From positions 71,784 through 135,783 of the forward strand of contig NZ_MTBQ01000009.1 in the NCBI RefSeq assembly GCF_002153375.1: 64,000 nt of DNA. Direction: 5' to 3'. The position numbers and the translations under genes were made by a program. This DNA comes from Oceanobacillus rekensis (GTDB lineage Bacteria > Bacillota > Bacilli > Bacillales > Amphibacillaceae). The notes below the pieces were generated by a model, which saw nothing but the letters and a program-made list of their open reading frames with translations, was not told the origin of the DNA and did not search any database. Positions 63,032 to 64,000 of the stretch are shown one piece after another. Within the stretch, counting starts at the first letter, position 1. The number at the start of each line of letters is the position of its first letter.

Positions 63032-63394
63032 CCTCCCAAAATATACTGCATATGAAAGTAAATAACATTCACATGTATTACATATCTACCCAAGAGATTT
63101 TCACTTGAAACAATTAAAATTGGGAATAGTTTAATTTTTTATAATATTTAGCCGCAAAGATGCCCATTTCTAAAGCTAAACTGGAAATAAAAAGATATTC
63201 TCATTTCAGAAACATCGTTTGTTTCCATCGTCATTTCACATATCATTAACCACTTCATCCTATTGAACAAAGGAAAACATGGGCTGAATAATTGAAGTGA
63301 TGAAAAGCAGCACATCGTCAATCATCTTTATTCCAGCCCAGTTTTCTTACCTTGTTCATTGCTTTTCAAAATCGGACGCGACACTTGAGATACG
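63032..63394. other. Upstream region of the YsnF gene, no gene seen
   Basis: No ORF with a ribosome site. Near 63335-63365 is a GC-richer patch without a clear stem. Confidence 0.4.
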
Positions 63395-63577
63395 GGAAAG
63401 TATATTATATATTTTGACGGTGAAGCTATTCCATTAGAAAATCCTGTTGCTTTAGTTAAAAGTAATGTGATGGGAGTTAGAAAAACTCGTTACACTAGCT
63501 TAGAAAAGTTAAAGGGTGCAACGCGAGATATCAGAGGTTTGGTTGTTACTTTAGACGCTATCTTGCACCTGTATTAA
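63389..63577 (+). pseudogene. Unidentified ORF tail cut by the inverted repeat
   Basis: An open frame reads FDGEAIPLENPVALVKSN, VMGVRKTRYTSLEKLKGAT, RDIRGLVV and then eight residues coded by the repeat arm before a TAA. The composition is protein-like but the family is not recognised. No start codon with ribosome site. The native C-terminus was probably replaced when the repeat arrived. Confidence 0.45.
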
Positions 63578-63691
63578 TCGATATTTTGCATGTTGGGTAT
63601 TACCAGTGATTTTAATATAAAAAGTCGAATTCCCGTATTGCTAAAGGATTCGACTTTTTTAGATTGGCTTATTTATTAAAGCACCAGTTAT
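63540..63691 (-). repeat. Right arm of the inverted repeat around the YsnF gene
   Basis: Read on the minus strand it matches 61584-61770: AACTGGTGCTTTAATAAATAAG, the AAAGTCGAATCC hairpin, CAACATGCAAAATATCG and ACAGGTGCAAGATAGC. It starts with a TGGTGC core. Confidence 0.85.
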
Positions 63692-63702
63692 TGAAAGAAG
63701 AA

Positions 63703-64000
63703 CTATACTTGGATTGGTCTATATTTCTTTGAAAGAGTAAGTATTTTTTCTGCGATTTCCTGTTCGTAATTCCCACTCAATGAAATAGTCTCTTTTGCAA
63801 ATGGGGCTAAATGTTCGTGATAACCAATCATAATTGTATGTAATGCGTTTTCAAACATTGATATATCATTCGCATCGTTCCCAAAAGCAATATATGTATT
63901 TTCTTTTATTCCAAGAGTCTTTAATGCACTCCATTTATTTATCCCACTTGGGCTGATATCAAGTACATTCTCGTTACGATGCTTATTTACATATACATTA
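63703..64000 (-). CDS. HAD-IIB (Cof-type) phosphatase, C-terminal part
   Basis: About 99 residues are visible; the N-terminus is beyond the window. LDISPSGINKWSALKTLGI and YIAFGNDANDISMFENA contain the motif III Lys and motif IV Asp pair of HAD-IIB Cof-like phosphatases. It hydrolyses a sugar phosphate or similar in the cytosol. The stop is at 63703-63705. Confidence 0.87.
   Translation of the reverse strand, partial: NVYVNKHRNENVLDISPSGINKWSALKTLGIKENTYIAFGNDANDISMFENALHTIMIGYHEHLAPFAKETISLSGNYEQEIAEKILTLSKKYRPIQV

Overview
The window looks like the chromosome of a low-GC, Gram-positive, endospore-lineage bacterium of the Bacillaceae, probably near Oceanobacillus/Virgibacillus. The reasons are AGGAGG-type ribosome sites, frequent GTG/TTG starts, sigma-A promoters, a PerR-box ahpCF operon, a Bacillus-type XylR operator, DUF4181/DUF3953-like small membrane proteins, and a group IIC intron resembling the Oceanobacillus iheyensis one. 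I see no rRNA, tRNA or CRISPR. It is an accessory-rich, decaying region in which many genes survive only as fragments.

Layout. 0.6-8.1 kb: about a dozen very short plus-strand ORFs, mostly small membrane or exported proteins, separated by copies of an imperfect TGGTGC repeat; a WYL regulator plus DJ-1/PfpI pair and a PH-domain protein sit among them. 8.3-15.1 kb: an AraC regulator fused to a glycosidase-like domain, a 14-TM MFS carrier, and two M20 amidohydrolases. 15.3-17.9 kb: a serine-recombinase-like protein without its catalytic serine, divergent from SulP and Usp genes. 18.3-20.5 kb: methionine aminopeptidase and membrane proteins. 20.8-32.3 kb: hydrolase, BCCT osmolyte carrier, RNase H, esterase, ahpCF, secreted phosphoesterase, CMD protein and nucleoside deaminase, mixed with gene remnants. 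32.8-39.2 kb: multicopper oxidase, DUF429 protein, SDR, an XylR-controlled GPH sugar symporter, a partial SDR duplication and an ORF-less group IIC intron. 39.2-47.5 kb: SRPBCC protein with a dead ArsR partner, a guanine-riboswitch-controlled lipoprotein nucleosidase, and a second small-ORF/TGGTGC zone. 47.9-57.1 kb: glycerol dehydrogenase and a flavoenzyme island (two luciferase-like oxidoreductases around a double NTF2 protein, two ArsR paralogues, NamA) with decayed copies. 57.2-64 kb: a lipoprotein, an IS110 element, a class I DAHP synthase, a DUF4181 protein, and a YsnF-domain stress protein enclosed by ~150-bp inverted repeats. The window ends inside a HAD phosphatase.

Two repeat families divide the window. 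The TGGTGC family fills 0-20.6, 39.2-49.2 and 57-63.7 kb. GGGACAGG-type palindromes occur only at 21.7-38.2 kb. The TGGTGC family, tied to short ORFs and often forming terminator-like hairpins, is the best candidate for an undescribed genomic system. Other points are the riboswitch-controlled secreted nucleosidase, the glycosidase-like sensor lacking its nucleophile, the XylR-operator symporter, and the intron seated exactly behind a duplicated terminator.
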